From Leucothrix mucor (GTDB lineage Bacteria > Pseudomonadota > Gammaproteobacteria > Thiotrichales > Thiotrichaceae), in the NCBI GenBank assembly GCA_011322515.1, contig DRMS01000165.1, positions 1-6,428 of the forward strand: a DNA stretch of 6,428 nt. Reading direction: 5' to 3'. Under the pieces are notes generated by a model. The model searched no databases. It worked only from the letters and a program-made list of their open reading frames with translations, and was not told where the DNA came from. Shown in pieces: positions 1-5,322 of the stretch; positions within the stretch are counted from its first letter, which is position 1; the number at the start of each line of letters is the position of its first letter. The position numbers and the translations under genes were made by a program.

Positions 1-17
1 AAGTTCTAACGCAGAAT

Positions 18-98
18 TTTTATTTCAGATTGGATGAACTCATGAGGCGCATAGTCACTCTACGCAACGAATGAGATCATCCAAGCTGGGATAAAAAA
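18..98 (+). repeat. 81-bp palindromic intergenic repeat, family R2, copy 1
   Basis: An imperfect inverted repeat: the arm at 17-43 pairs with 71-97 at 23 of 27 positions, including the block TTGGATGA/TCATCCAA. The centre contains GAGGCGCATAG and CTACGCAACGA. The same unit, same length and same central block, recurs in reverse orientation at 4357-4437. It can form a long hairpin in DNA or RNA. No protein is encoded. It may extend to the left window edge, since TCTAAC at 5-10 has a counterpart in GTTAGA at 103-108. The family name R2 is mine. Confidence 0.75.
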
Positions 99-222
99 GC
101 AAGTTAGAGATCGGGACGTTGTTTTGTGCTCGTTCCTAAGCACGCTATAGAGGATTGAAAACTTTAGTTTTTCAGTCAATATGCTTTTTTATATTAATAA
201 TTTTTCCTTGAGAGAGCATGAA

Positions 223-394
223 GGTTGCCAACTTAAGGTGGGACAAGTAACGTCATGGCAAATAACCCGCACCCTTCGACAATCTCAAGGAACTAACCCT
301 TCGGTAGACTCAGGACACCGCTTCCTGAGCTTGTCGAAGGGTGCGGGTGAATAGCAGAAACATGAACTGTCCCGCCCGCCTTAAACTGGTAGCC
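223..394. mobile_element. 172-bp MITE-like element with terminal inverted repeats and 8-bp target duplication
   Basis: The ends are inverted repeats: GGTTGCCAACTTAAGG at 223-238 against GGCTACCAGTTTAAGG read from the other strand at 394-379, 12 of 16 identical with all four differences being transitions. The similarity continues inward through GGGACA and CATG into an 18-bp perfect inverted repeat. Immediately outside lie perfect direct copies of AGCATGAA (215-222 and 395-402), as expected of a target-site duplication. The element has no coding capacity, so it would have been moved by a transposase encoded elsewhere. GG...CC ends with 8-bp duplications are known in, for example, the ISL3 and IS1595 families, but I cannot assign the family. 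It ends 85 bp upstream of the glycosylase gene. Confidence 0.65.
265..348. repeat. Nested REP-like repeats forming a long hairpin
   Basis: ACCCGCACCCTTCGACAA at 265-282 is perfectly complementary to 331-348, and pairing resumes through CTCA/TGAG. Three versions of one roughly 20-base motif are present: ACCCTTCGACAATCTCAAGG (271-290, +), ACCCTTCGGTAGACTCAGGA (296-315, +) and ACCCTTCGACAAGCTCAGGA (342-323, -). From memory, CCTTCGACAAGCTCAGG is a widely dispersed intergenic repeat motif in many bacterial genomes. Here it sits as the core of the MITE-like element at 223-394. The RNA would form a very stable stem, which could end transcription or act as a processing site; that role is inferred. 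Confidence 0.75.
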
Positions 395-479
395 AGCATG
401 AAGACATCTTCATTTTCTTCACAACCTCTCAGGGTGAGTTATTTTTTGGTGATGCTATTGTCCTTAGGATATTATTAAA

Positions 480-1406
480 ATGTCAGTAACTCAGCAGCAA
501 CTTTCTTATCTAAATGCGATGGGTATTCCCGTATGGGTGTCTCGTGATACTGTTGATCCTGCTATTTTTGATGCTAAAGCGCTTAAAAATGTTGTTAAAA
601 ATGTTGTTAAAAATATCCCGCAACAGAAAAATAGTGTTCAATCAATACCCAGTATTCAGATACCAACACAAAACAATCCAATTTATCATCAACCTCAAAC
701 ACCCACCGCTTTCTCAACTGAAAATCTATTTAATGAAATAGATCAAGCAACGTCTCAAGTTAGACAACCGCAAAGCGCAAGTTCCATCGCTGACTCACTG
801 CAAGCAAAAATAGAAACAACGAAATTAACAGATTGCTCAAATTTTGATTGGCAACAATTATACCAAGCAGTAACTGAGTGCCAGCAATGTGAACTGTACA
901 ATAAACGTACCCAAGTTGTATTTGGAGAAGGTGCACAAAATCCCGCATGGATGATTATTGGTGATGCACCAAAAGAAGAGGAGGATACTCAAGGCAAGCC
1001 ATTTATGGATCGATCAGGTGTATTATTAGATAATATGCTAACAGCTATTGGTTTGGATCGACCTGCTGTCTATCTTGCTAACACTCTAAAATGTCGTCCA
1101 CCCAATAATCGTGACCCTAAAAAGGTTGAATCAAAAGCATGTTACGGCTATCTAAAGCGTCAGATTGAACTTGTCAACCCAGCATTAATTCTAATTGTTG
1201 GCAGAATAGCAGCGCAACATTTATTACAAACAAAAGAACCCTTAGCACAGCTTAGAGGACGTCGTCATACAATGGCAGCATTCAATATCCCTGTCGTTGT
1301 GACTTATCATCCCGCTTACCTATTACGACAACCGCGTGACAAGTATAAATCATGGCAGGATTTGAAATTGGCACAGTCGATATTGGCTGAGGTTTCAGGA
1401 AATTAA
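480..1406 (+). CDS. Uracil-DNA glycosylase, family 4 type (Fe-S), with N-terminal extension
   Basis: It removes uracil from DNA as the first step of base-excision repair in the cytoplasm. The catalytic domain covers roughly residues 118-305 of 308. Four cysteines match the 4Fe-4S pattern of family 4 enzymes: C134-x2-C137, C205 and C221. Motif 1 is GDAPKEEED (161-169) followed by GKPF (172-175), and the DNA-binding motif is HPAYLLR (277-283). Family 4 normally reads GE(A/G)PG at motif 1, so D162 and K165 are departures. The first 115 residues are an extra region: a short conserved-looking start with LNAMGIPVW (11-19), a KNVVKNVVKN repeat (36-45), then a Gln/Pro/Ser-rich linker. The start is chosen because AGGA at 466-469 lies 10 bases upstream and no longer frame is evident. 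The N-terminus resembles that of the HolD (psi) clamp-loader subunit; see findings. It appears to be a single-gene unit. Confidence 0.9.
   Translation: MSVTQQQLSYLNAMGIPVWVSRDTVDPAIFDAKALKNVVKNVVKNIPQQKNSVQSIPSIQIPTQNNPIYHQPQTPTAFSTENLFNEIDQATSQVRQPQSASSIADSLQAKIETTKLTDCSNFDWQQLYQAVTECQQCELYNKRTQVVFGEGAQNPAWMIIGDAPKEEEDTQGKPFMDRSGVLLDNMLTAIGLDRPAVYLANTLKCRPPNNRDPKKVESKACYGYLKRQIELVNPALILIVGRIAAQHLLQTKEPLAQLRGRRHTMAAFNIPVVVTYHPAYLLRQPRDKYKSWQDLKLAQSILAEVSGN
583..614 (+). repeat. 12-bp in-frame tandem repeat inside the glycosylase gene
   Basis: The unit TTAAAAATGTTG is repeated twice and begins a third time. It encodes KNVVKNVVKN (residues 36-45) in the linker between the N-terminal peptide and the catalytic domain. 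Because the unit is a multiple of three, slippage here would lengthen or shorten the linker without breaking the frame. Confidence 0.8.
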
Positions 1407-1438
1407 GCCATAATAAGCAGGAGGGTAACTTTATTTCT

Positions 1439-1600
1439 TAAGTACCCGCCCAAAATAAATCTAACAATTTTACTTCCTGTTTTTCGATTTCCTGCATTGT
1501 TGCTCTGCTCACATAGCTCACTATGCTTTCGTCGCAACGCCTTGAAGTTCAAAAAATAGGAAGTAAACTATTTGTTAGATTTATTTTGTTTAGGTACTTA
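1439..1600 (-). mobile_element. ~160-bp palindromic MITE-like element, family R1, copy A
   Basis: It fills most of the gap between the glycosylase and crcB. TTAAGTACC at 1438-1446 is the inverse of 1593-1601, and CAAAATAAATCTAACAA at 1451-1467 is perfectly inverse to 1572-1588. The arms continue through TTTACTTCCT / AGGAAGTAAA. The centre contains GCATTGTTGC, CATAGCTCACTATG and GCAACGCC. A TA dinucleotide stands at each end (1439-1440, 1599-1600), consistent with but not proof of the TA duplication made by IS630/Tc1-type transposases. A related copy in opposite orientation lies at 5121-5280. It has no coding capacity. The family name R1 is mine. Confidence 0.7.
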
Positions 1601-1655
1601 AAAAATGCGATGTTATTTAGTTTTTCTTCCTTATAACCATACGTTACACTGTAGC

Positions 1656-1675
1656 GCCTAAAGAAAAGCTTAGGC
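1656..1675 (+). promoter_or_regulatory. Hairpin covering the probable ribosome site of crcB
   Basis: GCCTAA at 1656-1661 pairs with TTAGGC at 1670-1675 around an 8-base loop. The best Shine-Dalgarno candidate, TAGG at 1671-1674, eight bases before the ATG at 1683, lies in the right arm, so folding would hide it. This could lower or gate CrcB translation. It does not match what I remember of the fluoride riboswitch consensus. Confidence 0.4.
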
Positions 1676-1682
1676 ATAATTC

Positions 1683-2063
1683 ATGTTGCAGTCCATATTA
1701 CAAATAATTGTTATTATGATCGGTGGTGCGCTCGGTGCGGCTATGCGCTACCTTGTGTCTAGTGGATTTTATTCCCTGTTGGGACGTGATTTCCCGTATG
1801 GCACATTGGCGGTTAATGTGATTGGCTCATTCTTTATGGGCGTGCTGACGGTGTTATTAATTGATCGAGTAGAGGTTGATCCATTGATTAAATTGGCTAT
1901 TTTAGTTGGTTTTCTGGGTTCATTTACCACCTTTTCAACCTTTTCAATGGATACCTTGGTATTAATCAACGAAGGGGCTTTAAGTCGCGCTTTTTTAAAT
2001 ATGCTGACCAATGTGGTGGTTTGTGTATCGGCGGTATGGCTTGGAATGGTTATTACAAAATAA
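1683..2063 (+). CDS. crcB: Fluoride ion channel CrcB (Fluc)
   Basis: It is a small inner-membrane channel that exports fluoride as an antiparallel dimer. At 126 residues it has the usual family length, with four hydrophobic helices at about 5-28, 37-60, 68-93 and 104-124. Signature segments are all present: GGALGAAMRY (14-23, with R22), GTLAVNVIGSFF (40-51, with the pore Asn N45), and GFLGSFTTFSTFS (76-88), which holds the central sodium-site region and the two pore phenylalanines F81 and F84. The start at 1683 puts the first helix in frame and has a weak TAGG ribosome site eight bases upstream inside a hairpin. It lies 109 bp before serS, a pairing familiar in Gammaproteobacteria. A dispersed palindromic element (1439-1600) lies upstream. 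Confidence 0.95.
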   Translation: MLQSILQIIVIMIGGALGAAMRYLVSSGFYSLLGRDFPYGTLAVNVIGSFFMGVLTVLLIDRVEVDPLIKLAILVGFLGSFTTFSTFSMDTLVLINEGALSRAFLNMLTNVVVCVSAVWLGMVITK

Positions 2064-2102
2064 TTATAAAATTAACAACAATATACCTTTATTTTGATTC
2101 TA

Positions 2103-2126
2103 GTGGATGCGCTATTGCTTATCCAC
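2103..2126. repeat. REP-like hairpin between crcB and serS
   Basis: GTGGAT at 2103-2108 pairs with ATCCAC at 2121-2126, with inner GC/GC pairing (2111-2112 with 2117-2118) around TATT. Read on the minus strand with its flank it gives GTAGGGTGGATAAGC and then GCGCATCCAC. From memory, this is a common dispersed intergenic motif in proteobacteria. It begins 40 bases after the crcB stop and could weaken read-through into serS, but no T-run follows on either strand, so I do not call it an intrinsic terminator. Confidence 0.6.
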
Positions 2127-2172
2127 CCTACATTTGGATTAGCAAAGGTATCAAACTAAGAAAAGAATAAAT

Positions 2173-3450
2173 ATGTTAGATATAAAATTATTAAGAAATG
2201 ATCCTGAAGCAATGGCTGTGAAGCTAAAGCGCAAGGGATACACTCTGGATGTTGCGCAATTTTTGCAACTTGAAAATAAGCGTAAAGCATTGCAAATGGC
2301 AACTCAGGATCTACAGCAGGAGCGCAATACACATTCCAAATCAATTGGTCAGGCGAAAGCAAAGGGCGAAGATATAAAACCCTTGCTGGCAGAAGTTGCA
2401 AACCTTGGTGATAAACTAAAAGCTGGCGAGCAGGAATTAAGCGCATTACAGGCTGAAATTGAAACCATTGTTATGAGTATTCCTAACACGCTACATGATT
2501 CTGTACCCGATGGTTTGACTGAAGATGATAATCAAGAAATTGCCACTTGGGGTGAGCCAACACTGTTTGATTTTGAAGCAAAAGATCATGTGGATTTAGG
2601 CTTGCCCAATGGCTGGATGGATTTTGAAGCGGCGGCTAAATTAACGGGTTCTCGTTTTGTGGTCATGCGTGGTGCAATGGCGCGACTGCATCGCGCACTT
2701 ATTCAGCTTATGTTAGATACACACAGCACTGAACATGGCTATAATGAAATTTATGTCCCCTATATGGTGAATGAAGGCAGTCTTTATGGCACAGGACAAT
2801 TGCCTAAATTTGCAGAAGACCTCTTTAAACTGACGGATGAACGTGATTTTTATCTGATTCCAACGGCGGAAGTCCCTGTGACTAATCTTATTCGCGGTGA
2901 AATATTGGATGAAGATCAGTTGCCAATGAAATATACCGCACATACACCCTGCTTTCGCTCTGAGGCTGGATCTTATGGGCGCGATACACGAGGACTCATT
3001 CGTCAGCATCAATTTGAAAAAGTAGAACTGATTCAATTTGTTAAACCAGAAGAATCATGGAATGCGCTGGAGCAATTACGCGGTCATGCAGAAGCTATTT
3101 TGCAAAAGCTGGAACTACCCTATCGTACGGTGGTTCTATGCACAGGGGATACAGGATTTTCTGCGCAGAAAACCTATGATCTTGAAGTCTGGTTACCAGG
3201 GCAGCAAAAATACCGCGAAATATCATCCTGCTCAAATGTCGGTGATTTTCAGGCGCGTAGAATGAGCGCAAGATACCGCAACGCTGAAACAGGAAAACCC
3301 GAGTTTTTACATACCTTAAATGGCTCAGGATTGGCTGTAGGACGCACATTAGTTGCTGTTATTGAAAACTATCAACAAGAAGATGGTAGTATTCGTATCC
3401 CTGAAGCATTAAAAAATTACATGGGTGGGCTGGACATTTTGCAACCATAA
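2173..3450 (+). CDS. serS: Seryl-tRNA synthetase
   Basis: This cytoplasmic class II synthetase charges tRNA-Ser with serine, and also tRNA-Sec where that exists. Its 425 residues match the bacterial norm. Residues 1-100 form the N-terminal domain, with the long antiparallel coiled coil (about 28-100) that binds the tRNA variable arm. The catalytic domain follows: TAEVP (231-235) in the serine-binding region, motif 2 as TPCFRSEAGSYGRDTRG (258-274, with R262), and motif 3 as GSGLAVGRTLVAVIENYQ (384-401, with R391). No key residue seems missing. The ATG at 2173 begins the canonical MLDIKLLRND; the ribosome site is weak (AAGAAAAG at 2159-2166). It is preceded by a REP-like hairpin and followed by a strong intrinsic terminator, so it can be a transcription unit alone or with crcB. 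Confidence 0.98.
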   Translation: MLDIKLLRNDPEAMAVKLKRKGYTLDVAQFLQLENKRKALQMATQDLQQERNTHSKSIGQAKAKGEDIKPLLAEVANLGDKLKAGEQELSALQAEIETIVMSIPNTLHDSVPDGLTEDDNQEIATWGEPTLFDFEAKDHVDLGLPNGWMDFEAAAKLTGSRFVVMRGAMARLHRALIQLMLDTHSTEHGYNEIYVPYMVNEGSLYGTGQLPKFAEDLFKLTDERDFYLIPTAEVPVTNLIRGEILDEDQLPMKYTAHTPCFRSEAGSYGRDTRGLIRQHQFEKVELIQFVKPEESWNALEQLRGHAEAILQKLELPYRTVVLCTGDTGFSAQKTYDLEVWLPGQQKYREISSCSNVGDFQARRMSARYRNAETGKPEFLHTLNGSGLAVGRTLVAVIENYQQEDGSIRIPEALKNYMGGLDILQP

Positions 3451-3455
3451 TGGTA

Positions 3456-3486
3456 AAAACCGCAATACCCCTGTTATTGTGGTTTT
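3456..3486 (+). terminator. Intrinsic terminator after serS
   Basis: AAAACCGCAATA at 3456-3467 pairs with TATTGTGGTTTT at 3475-3486 (12 bp, one G-U) around a 7-base loop. It starts five bases after the serS stop. The A-run/T-run flanks give the usual terminator form, although the T-run is short and part of the stem. Confidence 0.75.
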
Positions 3487-3548
3487 CACTTAAATTCTAC
3501 ACGTATTACATACAGATGATATGTGCAAAATCTAGAATTTTAGAAGAT

Positions 3549-3575
3549 AGCTTCAATCCCCCCTTAAGCTGAAGC
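3549..3575 (+). promoter_or_regulatory. Leader hairpin upstream of the M50-like gene
   Basis: AGCTTCA at 3549-3555 is perfectly inverse to TGAAGCT at 3569-3575, give or take one base, around a loop containing a C-run. It lies about 10 bases before the ATG at 3586, in the place where a Shine-Dalgarno would be; none is obvious there. A role in translation control is possible but only inferred. Confidence 0.35.
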
Positions 3576-3585
3576 TGATATAAAA

Positions 3586-4257
3586 ATGCAGTTATTATTG
3601 AATCGCCTGATCAATTTTCTGAAATGGCCTATTGGTATTTTATCCATACTTTTATTCATGCCTGCTTGTTCTCATTTATGGCAAGTAATGGGATATATTT
3701 ATAAGCATTCCAGCAACTACTCTATGCTCTTTTACGGCTTTTTTGCTTATAGCATTTTATGGTTGCTATGGATAAAGCAGAGTATGATGGCGCGGTGGTT
3801 TAGCACCCTAGAACATGAAGTTACACATTCTATTTTTGCCATTATTTCACTAAATCGTGTCGTTGGACTGCATGCAACAGGTGGTGCTGGCGGAGTCATG
3901 TACTATCATGGTCCGTCCAACTGGATTATTACGCTTTCACCCTATTTTGTACCCACATTAAGTTTGTTTATTTTATTGTTTTTATCCTTAGTGAAAACTT
4001 CTCATTTATCAATTTTATTTTTTCTTTTGGGTTTCTCACTTGCCTATAATTTCCTAACAATGTGGAAATCGATCCATTATTTACAATCTGACTTAGTACA
4101 ATCAGGATGGCTATTTGTTTGTATGTTTTTGCCGACAGCGAATGTTTTAATGTTGTTGATTATATTGACTGCGCTACCTAATGATGGATTAAATACAGAA
4201 AACAGTCTGCTCTATGTTTGGCAAGATGCTATGGTTTTTATGGAGTATTATTTTTAG
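3586..4257 (+). CDS. Putative membrane metallopeptidase, M50B-like (HExxH)
   Basis: This is a polytopic inner-membrane protein of 223 residues that I place near the M50/M50B intramembrane zinc peptidases. HEVTH (77-81, catalytic Glu E78) gives two zinc ligands. It is followed by a glycine-rich strand, TGGAGGV (98-104), then NWIITLSPYFVPTLSLF (112-128), resembling the conserved segment after HExxH in M50B-like proteins. D169 in QSDLVQSG is a candidate third ligand. Hydrophobic segments lie at about 14-35, 48-64, 112-136, 141-159 and 173-196. M50 enzymes cut substrates within or near the membrane, but no substrate can be inferred here. It is not site-2 protease RseP/SpoIVFB-like: no PDZ domain and it is short. 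The start lacks a clear ribosome site. It stands alone between the serS terminator and convergent ssb. Family call moderate; activity unproven. Confidence 0.65.
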   Translation: MQLLLNRLINFLKWPIGILSILLFMPACSHLWQVMGYIYKHSSNYSMLFYGFFAYSILWLLWIKQSMMARWFSTLEHEVTHSIFAIISLNRVVGLHATGGAGGVMYYHGPSNWIITLSPYFVPTLSLFILLFLSLVKTSHLSILFFLLGFSLAYNFLTMWKSIHYLQSDLVQSGWLFVCMFLPTANVLMLLIILTALPNDGLNTENSLLYVWQDAMVFMEYYF

Positions 4258-4295
4258 ATTAATGTGGAACACTGGCGAAATATTGTTTATTTTTA

Positions 4296-4327
4296 GGAAC
4301 TTTAAAGAAATTAAGTTAGGAAGTTCC
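4296..4327 (+). repeat. Inverted repeat downstream of the M50-like gene
   Basis: GGAACTT at 4296-4302 is perfectly inverse to AAGTTCC at 4321-4327, with an 18-base spacer. It begins 39 bases past the stop codon. A competing shorter pairing (AACTT with AAGTT at 4313-4317) is possible. It may act as a weak transcription end, but no T-run follows. Confidence 0.4.
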
Positions 4328-4356
4328 AAGTAATGAATTTACCTATATTGCACTTA

Positions 4357-4437
4357 TTTTTTGTTCCTGATTGGGGTATCTCACTCGTTGCGTAGAATAA
4401 TTATACGCCTCTTAAAATAATCCAACCAGAAATAAAA
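4357..4437 (-). repeat. 81-bp palindromic intergenic repeat, family R2, copy 2
   Basis: Read on the minus strand it parallels 18-98 along its whole length: TTTTATTTC near the start, then TTGGAT, GAGGCG, TCTACGCAACGA, TGAGAT and a closing AAAAAA. The two ends also pair with each other, so it can fold into one hairpin. It lies between the convergent M50-like and ssb genes, where transcripts from both sides could run into it. It encodes no protein. Confidence 0.7.
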
Positions 4438-4440
4438 TGC

Positions 4441-4456
4441 TTGGGCAATAGCCTAA
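4441..4456 (-). terminator. Candidate ssb terminator
   Basis: On the minus strand TTAGGC, loop TATT, GCCCAA form a 6-bp stem (one G-U), followed by GCATTTTATTTC. It lies 47 bases beyond the ssb stop. The stem is short and the T-run interrupted, so this is a weak call. Confidence 0.35.
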
Positions 4457-4502
4457 CTTGATTTCTTTAACGTCGCTTAATTAAGGGGGGCTAATGTTAT
4501 TT

Positions 4503-5015
4503 TTAAAATGGAATATCATCATCAAAATCATCCATATTTTTTGCTGGTGTTGATGATTGTTGTTGAGGTGGAGGTGTTGGCGCTTGATTTTGAGCAGGTG
4601 CAACAGGCTGTTGATACGGTTGTGGGGCTGGTTGAGATTGTTGTGGGGCATTTGTATTATAATCACTAGTACCTCCACTGCGGCCACCTAGCATTTGCAT
4701 TTCTTGTGCTAGTATTTCTGTGGTATAGCGGTCTTGACCACTTTGATCTTGCCATTTACGGGTTTGTAGTTTTCCTTCAATATAAACTTGCGATCCTTTG
4801 CGAAGATACTGTCCCATTATTTCCGCAAGACGGTTGAAAGCAACAATGCGATGCCACTCTGTGCGTTCTTGTTTTTGACCAGTATTTTTGTCCGTCCATT
4901 GTTCATTGGTCGCAATGCTAATATTGACGACAGCACCACCTGATGGCATAAATTTTGTTTCTGGGTCATTACCTAATGTGCCGACTAAAATTACTTTATT
5001 GACTCCTCGTGCCAT
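4503..5015 (-). CDS. ssb: Single-stranded DNA-binding protein
   Basis: SSB coats single-stranded DNA in replication, recombination and repair, and recruits partner proteins. At 170 residues it is close to E. coli SSB. The OB-fold covers residues 1-112 and keeps the aromatic DNA-binding residues at the E. coli positions W40, W54, F60 and W88; GSQVYIEGKLQTRKWQDQSG (74-93) is characteristic. Residues 113-159 are a Gln/Pro-rich disordered linker. The tail MDDFDDDIPF (161-170) is the conserved partner-binding tip. The ATG is supported by AAGGA at 5023-5027 with 7-base spacing. It is the only minus-strand gene between the M50-like gene and the LysM gene, and its upstream region holds a repeat element but also a promoter candidate closer to the gene. 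I see no LexA box. Confidence 0.97.
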   Translation of the reverse strand: MARGVNKVILVGTLGNDPETKFMPSGGAVVNISIATNEQWTDKNTGQKQERTEWHRIVAFNRLAEIMGQYLRKGSQVYIEGKLQTRKWQDQSGQDRYTTEILAQEMQMLGGRSGGTSDYNTNAPQQSQPAPQPYQQPVAPAQNQAPTPPPQQQSSTPAKNMDDFDDDIPF

Positions 5016-5060
5016 TGATTATTCCTTTTTTAAAGTTGTATTTAGCTGTAAGCATTCGTG

Positions 5061-5088
5061 CGTATAGCTTGTGCTATCTATGTGTGAA
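5061..5088 (-). promoter_or_regulatory. Candidate sigma-70 promoter of ssb
   Basis: On the minus strand TTCACA (5088-5083) and TATACG (5066-5061) are separated by 16 bases, giving a predicted start near 5054 and a leader of about 40 bases. It matches 5 of 6 and 4 of 6 consensus positions. It lies between the repeat at 5121-5280 and the gene, so the repeat would not separate promoter from gene. Confidence 0.4.
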
Positions 5089-5120
5089 CACTTGCAGGAT
5101 CTAGGTTGTATAGAATGGAT

Positions 5121-5280
5121 TAAGTAGGTGGATAAAAATAATCATCACAAGACGACTGTTCTATTTTTTGATCTTAAAGGCATTGCGTAGGGGCATAGTG
5201 AGCTATGCAACCGAAGCAACAATGCAGAGGGTCAGAAAATAGGGAAGAAATTGTTAGGTTTATTTTTGTCTGGCTACTTA
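5121..5280 (+). mobile_element. ~160-bp palindromic MITE-like element, family R1, copy B
   Basis: Aligned to the reverse complement of 1439-1600, it shares TTAAGTA at the left end, TATTTTTTGA, GGC.TTGCG, GCATAGTGAGCTATG, AGCAACAATGCAG, ATTGTTAG.TTTATTTT and CTACTTA at the right end. Its own ends are inverse: TAAGTAG..GGATAAAAATAA against TAAGTAG..AGACAAAAATAA from the other strand. A TA stands at both boundaries (5121-5122, 5279-5280). It is more decayed than copy A. It lies between the LysM gene and ssb, and encodes no protein. Confidence 0.65.
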
Positions 5281-5283
5281 GTA

Positions 5284-5322
5284 TTACGGGTTTATTATAG
5301 CAGTCTATAAGGGAGCCCGTAA
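5284..5322 (-). promoter_or_regulatory. Two-tier hairpin spanning the stop codon of the LysM gene
   Basis: TTATAG (5295-5300) and CTATAA (5305-5310) form a perfect 6-bp inner stem with a 4-base loop; TTACGGG (5284-5290) and CCCGTAA (5316-5322) form a perfect 7-bp outer stem. The TAG stop (5307-5305) is in the inner stem. No T-run follows on the minus strand, so an mRNA 3'-end stabiliser or weak terminator is as likely as a true intrinsic terminator. Confidence 0.45.

Noticed and set aside
126..190. Small hairpins (GTGCT/AGCAC at 126-143; TGAAAACT/AGTTTTTCA at 156-174) with a T-run at 185-190, as a terminator of a gene to the left
   Set aside because: Stems are short or bulged, and no gene end is visible to the left within the window.
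446..475. Promoter directly before the glycosylase gene (TTGGTG, then TATTAT with 18-base spacing)
   Set aside because: The transcript would start at or inside the start codon and the -10 overlaps the ribosome site; likely chance in AT-rich DNA.
1600..1682. Fluoride riboswitch upstream of crcB
   Set aside because: GCGATG at 1606-1611 and a later hairpin are suggestive, but I cannot find the pseudoknot partner or the conserved pairing order, so I did not annotate it.
2713..3036. Minus-strand frames inside serS (also 2156-2446 and 3095-3349)
   Set aside because: They lie opposite a gene with complete motifs and show no recognisable family; they are shadows.
5016..5120. LexA operator before ssb
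   Set aside because: No CTGT-N8-ACAG sequence; the GTGT/ACAC pair at 5082-5091 does not fit.
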